Of a stretch of 64,000 nt of DNA, positions 16,757-25,736 are shown in pieces. The number at the start of each line of letters is the position of its first letter. The first letter of the stretch is position 1. The stretch lies in contig JAIQGI010000001.1 in assembly GCA_020072565.1 (NCBI GenBank), forward strand, positions 1 through 64,000, written 5' to 3'. Both the position numbers and the translations under genes were made by a program. Below the pieces are notes generated by a model that saw only the letters and a list, made by a program, of their open reading frames with translations, was not told the DNA's origin and did not search any database. The DNA is from Terriglobia bacterium (GTDB taxonomy: Bacteria > Acidobacteriota > UBA6911).

Positions 16757-17574
16757 TGGGGTCGGCGTTCATGAGTGCGGCACAGGTGCAAATACAGGCG
16801 GGACAAGACTGGAAGGCGGCGCATGCGACCAGCAGCGAGGCGCTCATCAAGGTGGTGGATCTCCACAAGTTTTACGAAATGGGGGATACGAGGGTGCACG
16901 CCCTGCGCGGCATCCGTCTCGAAATCCGCCGCGGCGAGTTCGTCGCCATCATGGGCGCGTCGGGCTCGGGAAAATCGACCTTCATGAACCTGCTCGGCTG
17001 CCTGGACAAGCCCACCGAAGGAACCTACCTGCTCGAGGATACGAATGTGGCGGAACTGTCGCGCGTCGAACTTGCCCACATCCGCAACGAGCGCATCGGT
17101 TTTGTCTTCCAGGGCTTCAACCTGCTGAGCCGGACCACCGCGCTCGAGAACGTGGAGCTGCCGCTGATTTACGCGCGCATGCGCGCACGGGACCGGCGCC
17201 GGCTTGCCCAGGAAGCGCTCGTGAAGGTAGGGCTGGCAGACAGAACTCATCACATCCCGTCGCAGCTCTCCGGCGGGCAGCAGCAGCGGGTGGCAATCGC
17301 CCGGTCGCTCGTGAATCGGCCGGCCATTCTGCTTGCCGATGAGCCGACGGGCAACCTCGACAGCCGTACGAGCGTCGAAATCATGCAGGTGTTCCAGGAA
17401 CTGAACGAAAGTGAAAATCTGACAATTATCCTGGTCACCCATGAGCCCGACATTGCCGAATACAGCAAACGCATCATCACCTTCCGCGACGGGCAGATCA
17501 CCCGGGATCAGCCGGTGCTGAGACGGCGCATCGCTGCAGAGGTTCTCGCCAGCATGCCGCCTGCGGAGGACTGA
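16756..17574 (+). CDS. MacB-type ABC transporter ATP-binding protein
   Basis: The 272-residue ATPase carries Walker A GASGSGKST near residue 73, signature LSGGQQQRVAIARS near 172, Walker B ILLADEPTGNLD near 192 and the H-loop LVTHEPDIA. It belongs to the LolD/MacB/FtsE branch that powers substrate extrusion from the periplasm or inner-membrane leaflet. About 30 residues precede the usual family start; an ATG at residue 6 is an alternative. In E. coli MacB the ATPase and membrane parts are fused, whereas here they are separate adjacent genes, a common arrangement. Confidence 0.93.
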   Translation: MGSAFMSAAQVQIQAGQDWKAAHATSSEALIKVVDLHKFYEMGDTRVHALRGIRLEIRRGEFVAIMGASGSGKSTFMNLLGCLDKPTEGTYLLEDTNVAELSRVELAHIRNERIGFVFQGFNLLSRTTALENVELPLIYARMRARDRRRLAQEALVKVGLADRTHHIPSQLSGGQQQRVAIARSLVNRPAILLADEPTGNLDSRTSVEIMQVFQELNESENLTIILVTHEPDIAEYSKRIITFRDGQITRDQPVLRRRIAAEVLASMPPAED

Positions 17575-17577
17575 GTC

Positions 17578-18798
17578 ATGGTATTTCTTTTCACCATTAT
17601 CCGGGTAGCCTTGAAGGCACTCGGTCTCAACAAGATGCGGTCGATCCTGACGATGCTCGGCATCATCATCGGGGTCGGCGCCGTCATTGCCATGGTCAGT
17701 ATCGGGCAGGGCGCCCAGGCAACCATCGCGGAGCAGATCGCAAGCGCAGGAAGCAACATGCTCTACGTCACCGCAGGCTCCTATAACCGCGGCGGCGTCA
17801 GGTCCGGCGCAGGAACCTCGAGCTCCCTGACCGTCGAAGATTACCAGGGAATCGTGCGCGAATGCACCGCGGTGCGCGAGGCATCCCCCCTGGTTCGCGC
17901 CAGCGCACCTGTGGTGTTCGGAGATGAAAACTGGTTCACCAACATCCAGGGAGTCAATACCAACTTTCTTCGTATCAAGCTCTGGGAAATGGAGACAGGA
18001 ACCTTTTTTACCGACCAGGACGAGAACGCGGCAGAGCGCGTTTGCATCCTCGGCAAGACCGTCGTGGACAATCTCTTCCCCGGGCAGGATCCGGTAGGCC
18101 AGGAAATCCGCATTCGGAATGCGCCGTGGCGTGTCATCGGCGTGCTGAAGTCGAAGGGCCAGAGCGGCATGGGACAGGATCAGGACGACACCATCATCGC
18201 TCCTTACACGACCGTGCAGAAGAAACTGCTGGGAATCACCTACATCAACGCCGTCATGGTTTCTGCCGTATCTCAAACGGCAACGTCGACAGCGGAAAAC
18301 CAAATCAACGAACTCCTGATGCAGCGCCACCACATCGCTTCGGCCGAAGATGCCGACTTCCAGGTGCGCAACCTCTCGGACATTGCCGAACTCGCAAACA
18401 ACTCTAACAAAGTGATGACTCTGCTTCTGGCAAGCATCGCTTTCGTCAGCCTGATTGTGGGTGGCATCGGCGTCATGAACATCATGCTGGTGTCCGTCAC
18501 CGAGCGCACGCGTGAGATCGGCATTCGCATGGCCGTTGGCGCAACGGGCGGGGATGTTCAATTCCAATTCCTCACTGAAGCGGTGGTGCTGGCCATCTTC
18601 GGTGGAATCCTGGGCATATGCTGCGGCGTCGGAGCTTCCAAAGCGATATCCGACTCGCTGGGTTGGCCCACCCTGGTTTCATCCGCCGCGATCGGCCTGG
18701 CGTTTACTTTCGCCGGGGCGATCGGCATTGCCGCGGGCTGGTATCCCGCGCTCAAGGCCTCCCGCTTGGATCCTATCGATGCGCTTCGATACGAGTGA
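17578..18798 (+). CDS. MacB-type ABC transporter permease (FtsX superfamily)
   Basis: The 406-residue membrane protein has the 1+3 topology of MacB: one N-terminal helix (about 20-42, with ILTMLGIIIGVGAVIAMVSI), a large periplasmic domain (about 45-280), then three C-terminal helices with the conserved GGIGVMNIMLVSVTERTREI loop near 300. It starts 3 nt after the ATPase stop. With its neighbours it forms a tripartite efflux or lipoprotein-handling system. The family end, A.r.sPi.ALRYE, is intact (ASRLDPIDALRYE). Confidence 0.93.
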   Translation: MVFLFTIIRVALKALGLNKMRSILTMLGIIIGVGAVIAMVSIGQGAQATIAEQIASAGSNMLYVTAGSYNRGGVRSGAGTSSSLTVEDYQGIVRECTAVREASPLVRASAPVVFGDENWFTNIQGVNTNFLRIKLWEMETGTFFTDQDENAAERVCILGKTVVDNLFPGQDPVGQEIRIRNAPWRVIGVLKSKGQSGMGQDQDDTIIAPYTTVQKKLLGITYINAVMVSAVSQTATSTAENQINELLMQRHHIASAEDADFQVRNLSDIAELANNSNKVMTLLLASIAFVSLIVGGIGVMNIMLVSVTERTREIGIRMAVGATGGDVQFQFLTEAVVLAIFGGILGICCGVGASKAISDSLGWPTLVSSAAIGLAFTFAGAIGIAAGWYPALKASRLDPIDALRYE

Positions 18799-18813
18799 CG
18801 GCAAGGAGAAACC

Positions 18814-18923
18814 CTCAACGCGGAGGACGCGGAGCACGCAGAGGAAACCTCTTATATTTCATAGTGTTGACGGTTGTTCTGATTCCCATTTTTTTCCTTC
18901 GGTTCCTGCTCCTTCTGCGTTAG
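18814..18923. repeat. Hairpin repeat, AACGCAGAGGACGCGGAG family, copy 3
   Basis: The left part CTCAACGCGGAGGACGCGGAG (18814-18834, continuing CACGCAGAGG) and the right part GGTTCCTGCTCCTTCTGCGTTAG (about 18901-18923) form an imperfect inverted pair around a roughly 55-nt AT-richer centre. It lies directly after the permease stop. Confidence 0.65.
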
Positions 18924-18957
18924 GATTTGCAGAAAATCATACCGGCGCAGGTGTTAA

Positions 18958-18987
18958 TTGACACTCCACCCCTTTAGTACATATAAT
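18958..18987 (+). promoter_or_regulatory. Strong sigma-70 promoter of the GWxTD gene
   Basis: A perfect -35 TTGACA (18958-18963) and a perfect -10 TATAAT (18982-18987) are separated by 18 nt. The next start codon is 40 nt downstream at 19028. This is the cleanest consensus promoter in the window and suggests high constitutive expression. Confidence 0.8.
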
Positions 18988-19027
18988 TCATCGGTAAAAG
19001 TTAACTCCACCCTCTGGAGCAAGTCCC

Positions 19028-20785
19028 GTGCGCACCAAAAAAAACCTGACTATCGCAATAAGTCTTTTCTCGGTAACCATCTCCCTCGGGCTTCTTATCT
19101 CGTCCTATGCTGCGCAGCAGCAGGCCAATACGAGTGAACAGGATAAGACCCAGAGCGTTGACCCGCAGAAAGCCAAGGTCGCTGATCAGCAAAATGCCCA
19201 GGCTGCCGGCCAGCAGAAGACGGTGCCGCCCCCTGAGCGGCAGAAGATCAAGCCCGCCGACCTGCAGAAAGCGAAGGCAAGGGAAAACACCCTCACCGAC
19301 TACTACAAGAGATGGCTTAACGAAGACGTGATTTACATCATCACGCCTGAGGAGAGGGACTTGTTCAAGGCCCTCACCACCGACGAAGAGCGTGAGAATT
19401 TTATCGAGCAGTTTTGGGCGCGCCGAAACGAGGACCCCCGCGAGGGCGGCAACCAGTTCAAGGTCGAGCATTATCGCCGGATCGCTTACGCCAACGAGCA
19501 CTTCGCTTCCGGAATCCCGGGCTGGAAAACCGATCGCGGACGCATCTACATTTTGTACGGTGAACCCGACGGCAAAGAATCGCATCCCTCGGGAGGCTCG
19601 TACCAGCGCGAATTCTGGGAAGGCGGCGGGCAGACAAGCGTGTATCCCTTCGAACGCTGGCGCTATCGTCACATTGACAATGTGGGCGACGACGTCGAGC
19701 TCGAATTCGTGGACAAGACCTTCACCGGCGAATACCGGCTCGCGATGGATGCGGAGGAGAAGGACGCGCTTCTGACGGTCCCCAACGCGGGCTTGACCGA
19801 AAGCGAGGAGATGGGGCTCACCAAAAAAGAGGATCGTGTCAACTACGGCTACATGAGCCAGACCGACTTCCAGAGATCCAAGGACGCGCCTTTCGAGCGC
19901 CTGGCCCGCTACTTCAACGTTCAGCGGCCCCCCCAGATCAAGTTTGCGGATCTCAAGGGAATCGTCACGACGCGCATAACCTATAATCAGCTTCCCTACA
20001 CGATGCGGACCGATTTCATCCGGCTTTCGGCAACCAAAGTGATGGTCCCGATCACTATCGAGCTGGATAACAAGAACCTCGAGTTCAAGAAGGAGATGGG
20101 ATTCAATCGGGCTTCGGTCAACGTCTACGGGGAAATCACAACCCTGCAGGCACGCATCGCCGGCGAGTTCGAAAACACGATCTCCGCGGAGTACACTGAC
20201 GAGTTCTTTGAGGCCGGCAAGAACAAGCGGTCGATTTATCAGGCGATGGTGTTCCTGGATGCCGGACAGCGATACCGGCTTGACCTGATCCTCAAGGACT
20301 TGAACAGCGGCTATGTCGGCTCGATGAGTTACGGCATCATGGTCCCGAAGTTCGACGGCGAAGATCTGCAAACGAGCAGCGTCATACTGGCAAACTCAGT
20401 CAACGGCGTTCCCCCGACCTACGATCACCTGGAGCAGTTTGTCATCGGCGACATGAAGGTGCAGCCGAACGTGAAGTCCGAATATGTCAACGGACAGAAC
20501 CTTATTCCCTATTTTCAGATCTACAATGCGGCGTACGATCAGGCCACGCTTGAACCGTCCCTGCAGATTTCCTACACCGTAAAATCCGGTGACAAGGTCG
20601 TGCAGGACATCGAGGACACGAAAGGAAGAACGGTCCAATTTACCTCGGGTCAGAGAGTTGTCATCGTGGCCCAGATCCCGGTCAAGGACATGGCACCCGG
20701 CAGATACAAGCTGGAGATGAAGATTCTGGACCGGATCTCGAACAAATCTCTTACCACCAACGCCGATTTCCAGGTGGTCAAGTAG
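19028..20785 (+). CDS. GWxTD-domain exported protein
   Basis: The 585-residue protein begins with a signal-like segment (about 4-30) followed by a Gln/Lys-rich stretch of short repeats (DQQNAQAAGQQK type) and then the GWxTD domain at about 90-180, recognised by FIEQFWARRNEDPRE and GWKTDRGRIYILYGEPD. The remainder is beta-rich and probably extracytoplasmic. GWxTD proteins are common in Acidobacteriota and their role is unknown. GTG 19028 is the start, with GGAGC upstream and a consensus promoter 40 nt before. No functional claim beyond the exported location is supported. Confidence 0.85.
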   Translation: MRTKKNLTIAISLFSVTISLGLLISSYAAQQQANTSEQDKTQSVDPQKAKVADQQNAQAAGQQKTVPPPERQKIKPADLQKAKARENTLTDYYKRWLNEDVIYIITPEERDLFKALTTDEERENFIEQFWARRNEDPREGGNQFKVEHYRRIAYANEHFASGIPGWKTDRGRIYILYGEPDGKESHPSGGSYQREFWEGGGQTSVYPFERWRYRHIDNVGDDVELEFVDKTFTGEYRLAMDAEEKDALLTVPNAGLTESEEMGLTKKEDRVNYGYMSQTDFQRSKDAPFERLARYFNVQRPPQIKFADLKGIVTTRITYNQLPYTMRTDFIRLSATKVMVPITIELDNKNLEFKKEMGFNRASVNVYGEITTLQARIAGEFENTISAEYTDEFFEAGKNKRSIYQAMVFLDAGQRYRLDLILKDLNSGYVGSMSYGIMVPKFDGEDLQTSSVILANSVNGVPPTYDHLEQFVIGDMKVQPNVKSEYVNGQNLIPYFQIYNAAYDQATLEPSLQISYTVKSGDKVVQDIEDTKGRTVQFTSGQRVVIVAQIPVKDMAPGRYKLEMKILDRISNKSLTTNADFQVVK

Positions 20786-20794
20786 TCATCTTTG

Positions 20795-20872
20795 GAGTGC
20801 GGCGGCTTGCCCGCGCTTGGGGAGCGAACGCCCAATGTGACGCGCCCACGACGGCGGCAAGCCACCGCGCTC
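20795..20872. repeat. Long hairpin, GGAGTGCGGCGGCTTGCC family
   Basis: GAGTGCGGCGGCTTGCC (20795-20811) pairs with GGCAAGCCACCGCGCTC (20856-20872) at 15 of 17 positions around a 44-nt centre. It follows the GWxTD stop by 9 nt and may act in 3'-end formation. A single arm is found near 14.97 kb, and a shorter GGAGTG/ACTCC-flanked relative at 25.74 kb. Confidence 0.65.
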
Positions 20873-20940
20873 TAGAGACTTCGTTGTGATTTCCTCGGGT
20901 AACGCCAATCTCTCCCCTTTTTCAGCGCGCGCGATTCCCA

Positions 20941-20946
20941 TATACT
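20941..20946 (+). promoter_or_regulatory. Candidate -10 of a near-leaderless transcript
   Basis: TATACT ends 9 nt before the ATG of the glycosyltransferase gene, and no Shine-Dalgarno match lies between. If used, transcription would start at or within a few bases of the start codon. The -35 region (TTTTTC at 17-nt spacing) is poor. Confidence 0.3.
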
Positions 20947-20955
20947 GGCGCCCGC

Positions 20956-21936
20956 ATGGACATTTCGGTTGTCATACCTACGTGGAAAGGGAAGCATCTG
21001 CTCGAGGCCTACCTCCCCTCCGTGGTCACCGCGACTGACTGCTATCGCGAACAAGGTGGGCATGAAACCGAGATCCTGGTCGTGGAAGACGCCGGGGGAG
21101 ATGGCACACCTCAATGGCTGAAAGAACAGTACTCGGGCCGGATCGCGCTCATCGAGCACGAGCACAATCTCGGATTTTCTGCCGCATGCCAGACCGGCTT
21201 TGAAGCGGCACGGTATCCTGTCGTCCTTCTCCTCAACAACGATGTGCGCTTGAGACCGGATTGTATCCTCCCTCTGGCAGAGCACTTCGCGGATCCCGGA
21301 GTTTTCGCCGTCACAGGAAAGCTGCTGAATCAGGCGGAAGACGTTTTCTGCAACGGGGGCAAGGTAGCTCGCTTTCGCCGAGGCATGTGGAGCACCTACC
21401 AGAACTACGACCTCCTGCCCGGAGCCGATCCAGCCCAGCCTCTGCTGTCCTTTACGGCCATTGGAGCTTTTTCGGCCTATGACCGCGCCAGGTTCCTGGA
21501 TCTAGGCGGGTTTGATCCCCTGACCGCTATGGTTGAGGACATCGAGCTATCCTACCGCGCCTGGAAGCGAGGGTGGATGATAAAATACGAGCCGCGCAGC
21601 ATCGCTTGCCACGACGCCAGCCAGACCATGGACCGGCGCTATAAGCGCTGTGCACTCAACAAGATCTCACGCCGCAGCCGCATTCTGATGCACTGGATGT
21701 TGCTGCATGATCCGCACATGTTCCGGCTTCATCAACTGTCGATCGCGTTACGCCTGCTGGCGAGCTGGCTGGTGCTGGATTGGCGCTTTTATTGGGCCGT
21801 CGGCACCGGGTTTGCCCATCTGCCGACGATTCTCCGGAAGAGACGCGCAACCCGCCGGACAATGGCCAGGACGGATCGGGAGCTGCTCGAATTGCTGCAG
21901 CGCTTCTACAGCACGGCTCCGATCGCCCTCTACTAG
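20956..21936 (+). CDS. Family 2 glycosyltransferase
   Basis: A GT-A fold enzyme of 326 residues: nucleotide-binding opening ISVVIPTWKGKHLLEAYLPS, acidic LLLNNDVRLRPD near residue 95 (the metal/NDP-sugar DxD equivalent), and catalytic-region MVEDIELSYRAWKRGW near 195. The C-terminal 80 residues are basic and partly hydrophobic, suggesting peripheral membrane attachment. The EDxE-SYRAW type is common among rhamnosyl- and other transferases of polysaccharide clusters, and the rml genes follow within 2 kb. Acceptor and donor cannot be read out. No ribosome site is seen before the ATG. Confidence 0.85.
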   Translation: MDISVVIPTWKGKHLLEAYLPSVVTATDCYREQGGHETEILVVEDAGGDGTPQWLKEQYSGRIALIEHEHNLGFSAACQTGFEAARYPVVLLLNNDVRLRPDCILPLAEHFADPGVFAVTGKLLNQAEDVFCNGGKVARFRRGMWSTYQNYDLLPGADPAQPLLSFTAIGAFSAYDRARFLDLGGFDPLTAMVEDIELSYRAWKRGWMIKYEPRSIACHDASQTMDRRYKRCALNKISRRSRILMHWMLLHDPHMFRLHQLSIALRLLASWLVLDWRFYWAVGTGFAHLPTILRKRRATRRTMARTDRELLELLQRFYSTAPIALY

Positions 21937-21942
21937 GCTCTT

Positions 21943-22722
21943 ATGGAACCTATATCCGCAACCCTGATCACGCACAACGAGGAAGTGAACGTTGAGGAGG
22001 CGCTCCAGTCGTTGGCCTGGGCCGAAGAAATCGTGGTCGTCGACAGCGGCAGCACGGATGCAACAGTCGAGATCTGCCGCCGATACACGGACAGGATTTT
22101 CACGCGGGGCTGGACGGGTTTCGTGGATCAGAAAAACCATGCCGTCGACCAGGCAAGCCACGACTGGATTCTCTCGCTGGACGCCGACGAACGGATCGGA
22201 CCGGAACTGAGCCGCGAAATCGAGCAGTTGCGGCGGGCGGGCTTCGGGCGGATGGGATACCGTATGCCGCGCGTCGCTTTTTTCATGGGCCGGTGGATCC
22301 GGCACGGCGACTGGTATCCCGATTACCAGCTGCGGCTCTTCGATCGCAGGCGCGGCCGCTGGCGGGGCGGGCGCGTCCATGAATCCGTGCAGGTCGAGGG
22401 AATGCCAGGCGTCCTCCGGGGCGAAATCCTGCATTACACCTATCGCAGTTTTTCCGACTACCTGCGGCGCCTGGAGACTTACTCCACCCTTGCAGCCCAG
22501 GACTACCGGCAGAAAGGCAGAACCGCATCGATGACCAGGGTACTGGGAAACCCGCTCGCCGCATTCATGAAAGGATACCTGCTGAAGCGCGGTTTTCTGG
22601 ACGGCGCGCCAGGCACGATGGTAGCCATCATGGGTGCCGTTTCGGTCTACTTCAAATACGCCAAGCTCTACGAGCTCCAGAGGAAAAGCGCGACCTCCGA
22701 CCTCCGACGCGGAGGTGCGTAA
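21943..22722 (+). CDS. Family 2 glycosyltransferase, WaaE/KdtX-like
   Basis: The 259-residue protein starts ISATLITHNEEVNVEEALQSL and shows VVVDSGSTDATVEIC and LSLDADERIGPEL, the pattern of small lipopolysaccharide-core beta-glucosyltransferases of the WaaE group. Its start lies 6 nt after the preceding glycosyltransferase stop, so the pair is co-transcribed. A role in lipid A-core or surface glycan decoration is a reasonable inference from family and neighbours. Confidence 0.85.
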   Translation: MEPISATLITHNEEVNVEEALQSLAWAEEIVVVDSGSTDATVEICRRYTDRIFTRGWTGFVDQKNHAVDQASHDWILSLDADERIGPELSREIEQLRRAGFGRMGYRMPRVAFFMGRWIRHGDWYPDYQLRLFDRRRGRWRGGRVHESVQVEGMPGVLRGEILHYTYRSFSDYLRRLETYSTLAAQDYRQKGRTASMTRVLGNPLAAFMKGYLLKRGFLDGAPGTMVAIMGAVSVYFKYAKLYELQRKSATSDLRRGGA

Positions 22723-22762
22723 AACAGTGTGGGAAGAGCCGGCCACGAAGAGCACCAATGTA

Positions 22763-22957
22763 CTTCGGGTTCCGCGACCTCGGCGAACTCTGCGTTGAGA
22801 TTCTTGGGATGCGGCTATACCGCATCATGCCCTTCCTGGCCGCATTTGCCCGCAGTGTCTGAATCGCAGCTGTTTTTGAAGTGGGCGGGCTCAAGAATGG
22901 GGGCTATGTGATATAGTGACGGCCCTGCCCGATGCTCTTAACGCGGAGCGTGCAGAG
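22763..22957. repeat. Split AACGCAGAGGACGCGGAG repeat arms, copy 4
   Basis: A right-type arm ending GAACTCTGCGTTGAG (to 22799) and a left-type arm CTCTTAACGCGGAGCGTGCAGAG (22935-22957) bracket 135 nt in the glycosyltransferase-rmlA spacer. Inside is a perfect 7-bp hairpin GATGCGG-CTATA-CCGCATC (22808-22826). The arms are in the opposite order to copies 1-3, so they may belong to two degraded elements. Confidence 0.5.
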
Positions 22958-22982
22958 AAAGGCTCGAGAAAGGTCTGAACTC

Positions 22983-23729
22983 ATGAAAGGAATAGTGTTG
23001 GCCGGGGGGCTCGGCTCCCGTATGTACCCACTCACCAAGGTGACCAACAAGCACCTGCTGCCCATCTATCACAAGCCGATGATCTACTACCCGATCGAAA
23101 CCCTGGTCGGCGCCGGGATCCGCGAAATCCTGATCGTGACCGGTGGAAAAAACGCCGGCGATTTCCTTCGGCTGCTCGGTAATGGGAAGGAGTTCGGGCT
23201 GAAGCACATCAACTATACCTACCAGGAAGGGGAAGGAGGTATTGCCGCGGCCCTGGCTTTGGCCGAGTTCTTTGCCGACCGCGAGCCCGTCTGCGTCATT
23301 CTGGGCGACAACATCATCGAAGGCTCCATCGCCACCTATGTGGAAAATTTCAAGAGGCAGGGATCGGGAAGCCGCATCCTTCTCAAAGAAGTCGATGACC
23401 CGCAGCGCTTCGGTGTCGCCAAGATCCAGGGCAAGCGGATCGTGCGCATCGATGAGAAGCCCCAGGTCCCGGCATCAAAATACGCGGTCACCGGGATCTA
23501 CATGTACGACGGCGAAGTCTTCGATATTGTGAAGGGACTGAAGCCTTCGGCACGAGGCGAGCTCGAGATCACCGACGTGAACAACTACTACATCGAGAAA
23601 GGCAAACTTGAGTACGACATTCTGGAGGGCTGGTGGACGGATGCCGGCACGTTTGAATCCCTGCTCCGCGCTTCGAATCTGGTCGCTCAACAGATCCAGC
23701 GGGGAGAAGCCGCCGCCGGAAAGGCTTGA
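22983..23729 (+). CDS. rmlA: Short-form glucose-1-phosphate thymidylyltransferase (RmlA-like nucleotidyltransferase)
   Basis: Couples a sugar-1-phosphate to NTP, here probably dTTP with glucose-1-phosphate, giving dTDP-glucose for the rmlB product. The 248 residues begin KGIVLAGGLGSRMYPLTKVT with the signature GGxGSRxxPLT and contain LGDNIIEGS and DEKPQVPASKYAVTGIYMYD. It lacks the roughly 40-residue C-terminal tail of classical RmlA (about 290 residues) and matches the short type. I use ATG 22983, with AGAAAGG upstream. It opens an rmlA-rmlB-rmlD run. Confidence 0.87.
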   Translation: MKGIVLAGGLGSRMYPLTKVTNKHLLPIYHKPMIYYPIETLVGAGIREILIVTGGKNAGDFLRLLGNGKEFGLKHINYTYQEGEGGIAAALALAEFFADREPVCVILGDNIIEGSIATYVENFKRQGSGSRILLKEVDDPQRFGVAKIQGKRIVRIDEKPQVPASKYAVTGIYMYDGEVFDIVKGLKPSARGELEITDVNNYYIEKGKLEYDILEGWWTDAGTFESLLRASNLVAQQIQRGEAAAGKA

Positions 23730-23787
23730 CCGATTGACGAATGACGATTGAACAATTCGCCATCGTCAATTGAGAGGATGCATGACC

Positions 23788-24816
23788 ATGCGATTGCTGG
23801 TGACGGGCGGGGCCGGGTTTATCGGCTCAAATTTCGTGCGCTCGATTTTGGCGCGCTATCCCGGCTATCGGATCCTTGTGCTCGATAAGCTTACCTATGC
23901 CGGCAATCTGGAAAATCTCGCAGGTCTGGAAGCAGATCCCCGGTATCAATTCCATCAAGGCGACGTTTGCGACCAGGAGCCGCTCGGATCGATCCTGGGA
24001 TCGGGGGTGGATGCTGTCGTAAACTTCGCCGCAGAGTCGCACGTCGACCGCAGCATCCTGGACGCTTCGGAATTCGCCCGCACCAACATCGTTGGTACCC
24101 TGAACTTGCTGCAGGCCTCCCGAAAAGCCGGCGTGAAGCGCTTCCTGCAGATCTCGACCGACGAGGTTTACGGCAGCCTGGGCCCAGCCGGCGCGTTTAC
24201 CGAAACAACCCCGCTCGCGCCCAACAGCCCTTATGCCGCCAGCAAAGCCTCCGCCGACCTGCTGGCGCGCAGCTATCATTGTACCTACGGCTTTCCGTGC
24301 CTGATCACGCGCTGCTCGAACAACTACGGTCCCTATCAGTTTCCCGAAAAGCTCATTCCTCTGCTCGTCACCAACGCCGTGGCCGGAATCGCGCTGCCGA
24401 TATATGGAGACGGGCTCTACACGCGGGATTGGATTCACGTCCATGACCACTGCATGGCCCTGGATCGCGTCCTCCACCATGGCCGCCCCGGCGAGGTCTA
24501 CAACATCGGCGCCCGGCAGGAAAAGACCAATCTCGAAATCACGCGTTTGATCCTGCAGACCCTTGGAAAGGATGAGAGCCTGATTACCTTCGTGGCCGAC
24601 CGGCCGGGTCACGACCGCCGTTACGCCATCGACTCTTCAAAGATCGAACGCGAGCTGGGGTGGAAACCGGAGATCCCCTTTGAGAGCGGGATGGGCAGGA
24701 CGATCGACTGGTACCTCCAGAATCCCATCTGGGTGGAGCATGTCAGGAGCGGCGCCTATCGGACCTACTATGAGCGCATGTACCAGGATCGGAAGCGCAC
24801 GCTGGCCGAGCTGTGA
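23788..24816 (+). CDS. rmlB: dTDP-glucose 4,6-dehydratase
   Basis: Converts dTDP-glucose to dTDP-4-keto-6-deoxyglucose. The extended SDR fold is plain: NAD-binding VTGGAGFIGSN at the N-terminus, catalytic region STDEVYG near residue 130, YxxxK in YAASKASADLL near 155, and the ARQEKTNLEI tail. About 342 residues from ATG 23788; GAGAGGA 9 nt upstream supports this, with ATG 23782 and TTG 23770 as alternatives. The gap before it (23730-23787) has small inverted words built on ATTGACGA. Confidence 0.94.
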   Translation: MRLLVTGGAGFIGSNFVRSILARYPGYRILVLDKLTYAGNLENLAGLEADPRYQFHQGDVCDQEPLGSILGSGVDAVVNFAAESHVDRSILDASEFARTNIVGTLNLLQASRKAGVKRFLQISTDEVYGSLGPAGAFTETTPLAPNSPYAASKASADLLARSYHCTYGFPCLITRCSNNYGPYQFPEKLIPLLVTNAVAGIALPIYGDGLYTRDWIHVHDHCMALDRVLHHGRPGEVYNIGARQEKTNLEITRLILQTLGKDESLITFVADRPGHDRRYAIDSSKIERELGWKPEIPFESGMGRTIDWYLQNPIWVEHVRSGAYRTYYERMYQDRKRTLAEL

Positions 24817-24828
24817 GATGAGAATCCC

Positions 24829-25677
24829 ATGAAAGTCATGGTGCTCGGATCCCGCGGCATGTTGGGTACGGATCTGATGGGGACGCTCGCCACCTGCGAC
24901 CTCCTCGGACTCGACCTGCCGGAGCTGGACATCACGGACGCCGGGCAATGCCGCGCACGCGTCCAGGAGTTCAGCCCCGAAGTGATCATCAACGCCGCCG
25001 CCCTGACCAACGTCGACTACTGTGAATCGCATGAGGAAGAGGCCTTCCTGATTAACGGAGAGGCAGCGGGAAACCTGGCGGCGGCCGCGCACGCCGTGGG
25101 CGCGCTCCTCGTCTACTACGGCACCGACTACATCTTCGACGGCACCAGGGAGGACGGCTATCATGAGGAGGACGCCCCCAATCCGCTGAGTGTATATGGC
25201 AAATCAAAATTGCGCGGGGAACAGTTGTTGCGTTCTCTTTGTCCGAACCACCTGATTCTGCGGACATCCTGGCTTTTCGGCTGCCACGGCAAGAACTTCA
25301 TCCGCACGATCGTAGGCGCTGCCAGGCAGGGCCAGCCCCTGCGTGTCGTGGATGACCAGCGTGGGAACCCCACCTATACGCAGGATCTGGCGGCACGTAC
25401 GAAGGCGATGCTGGAGCGGGGTTGCCAGGGAACGTATCACGTGACCAATGGCGGATCATGCACGTGGTACGAGCTTGCCTGCCGGTCCGTGGAATGGGCT
25501 GCCGTGGCAGGCGCCAGTGTCGAGCCGGTGAAGACGCCCCAGTTCCCACGGCCGGCGCCCCGGCCGGCCTGCTCGATTCTGGCGGACACGCGTCTCCGGC
25601 GGGAGGGCTTCCCCCCGATGCGCCCGTGGCAAGAGGCGGTGCGCGACTACATCGCCACCTGTTTATCCGTGCCCTGA
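24829..25677 (+). CDS. rmlD: dTDP-4-dehydrorhamnose reductase
   Basis: Reduces dTDP-4-keto-L-rhamnose to dTDP-L-rhamnose. The 282 residues show the Rossmann start VLGSRGMLGTDL, ALTNVDYCESHEEEA, YYGTDYIFDG and catalytic YxxxK in YGKSKLRGEQLL. It begins 12 nt after rmlB. The epimerase rmlC, which normally stands between the other rml genes, is missing from the window, so rhamnose synthesis needs an RmlC encoded elsewhere or the product differs. Confidence 0.92.
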   Translation: MKVMVLGSRGMLGTDLMGTLATCDLLGLDLPELDITDAGQCRARVQEFSPEVIINAAALTNVDYCESHEEEAFLINGEAAGNLAAAAHAVGALLVYYGTDYIFDGTREDGYHEEDAPNPLSVYGKSKLRGEQLLRSLCPNHLILRTSWLFGCHGKNFIRTIVGAARQGQPLRVVDDQRGNPTYTQDLAARTKAMLERGCQGTYHVTNGGSCTWYELACRSVEWAAVAGASVEPVKTPQFPRPAPRPACSILADTRLRREGFPPMRPWQEAVRDYIATCLSVP

Positions 25678-25736
25678 CCTGTGATACCTTTCAGGGGGAG
25701 GACCTTCAGGACGCCCCGGAGCGGGCAGGGCAGGGT

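Noticed and set aside
16480-18567. Long open frame on the minus strand opposite the MacB-type genes (695 codons)
   Set aside because: It lies wholly antisense to macB-type genes with clear motifs and lacks any recognisable domain; long antisense frames are common in GC-rich DNA.
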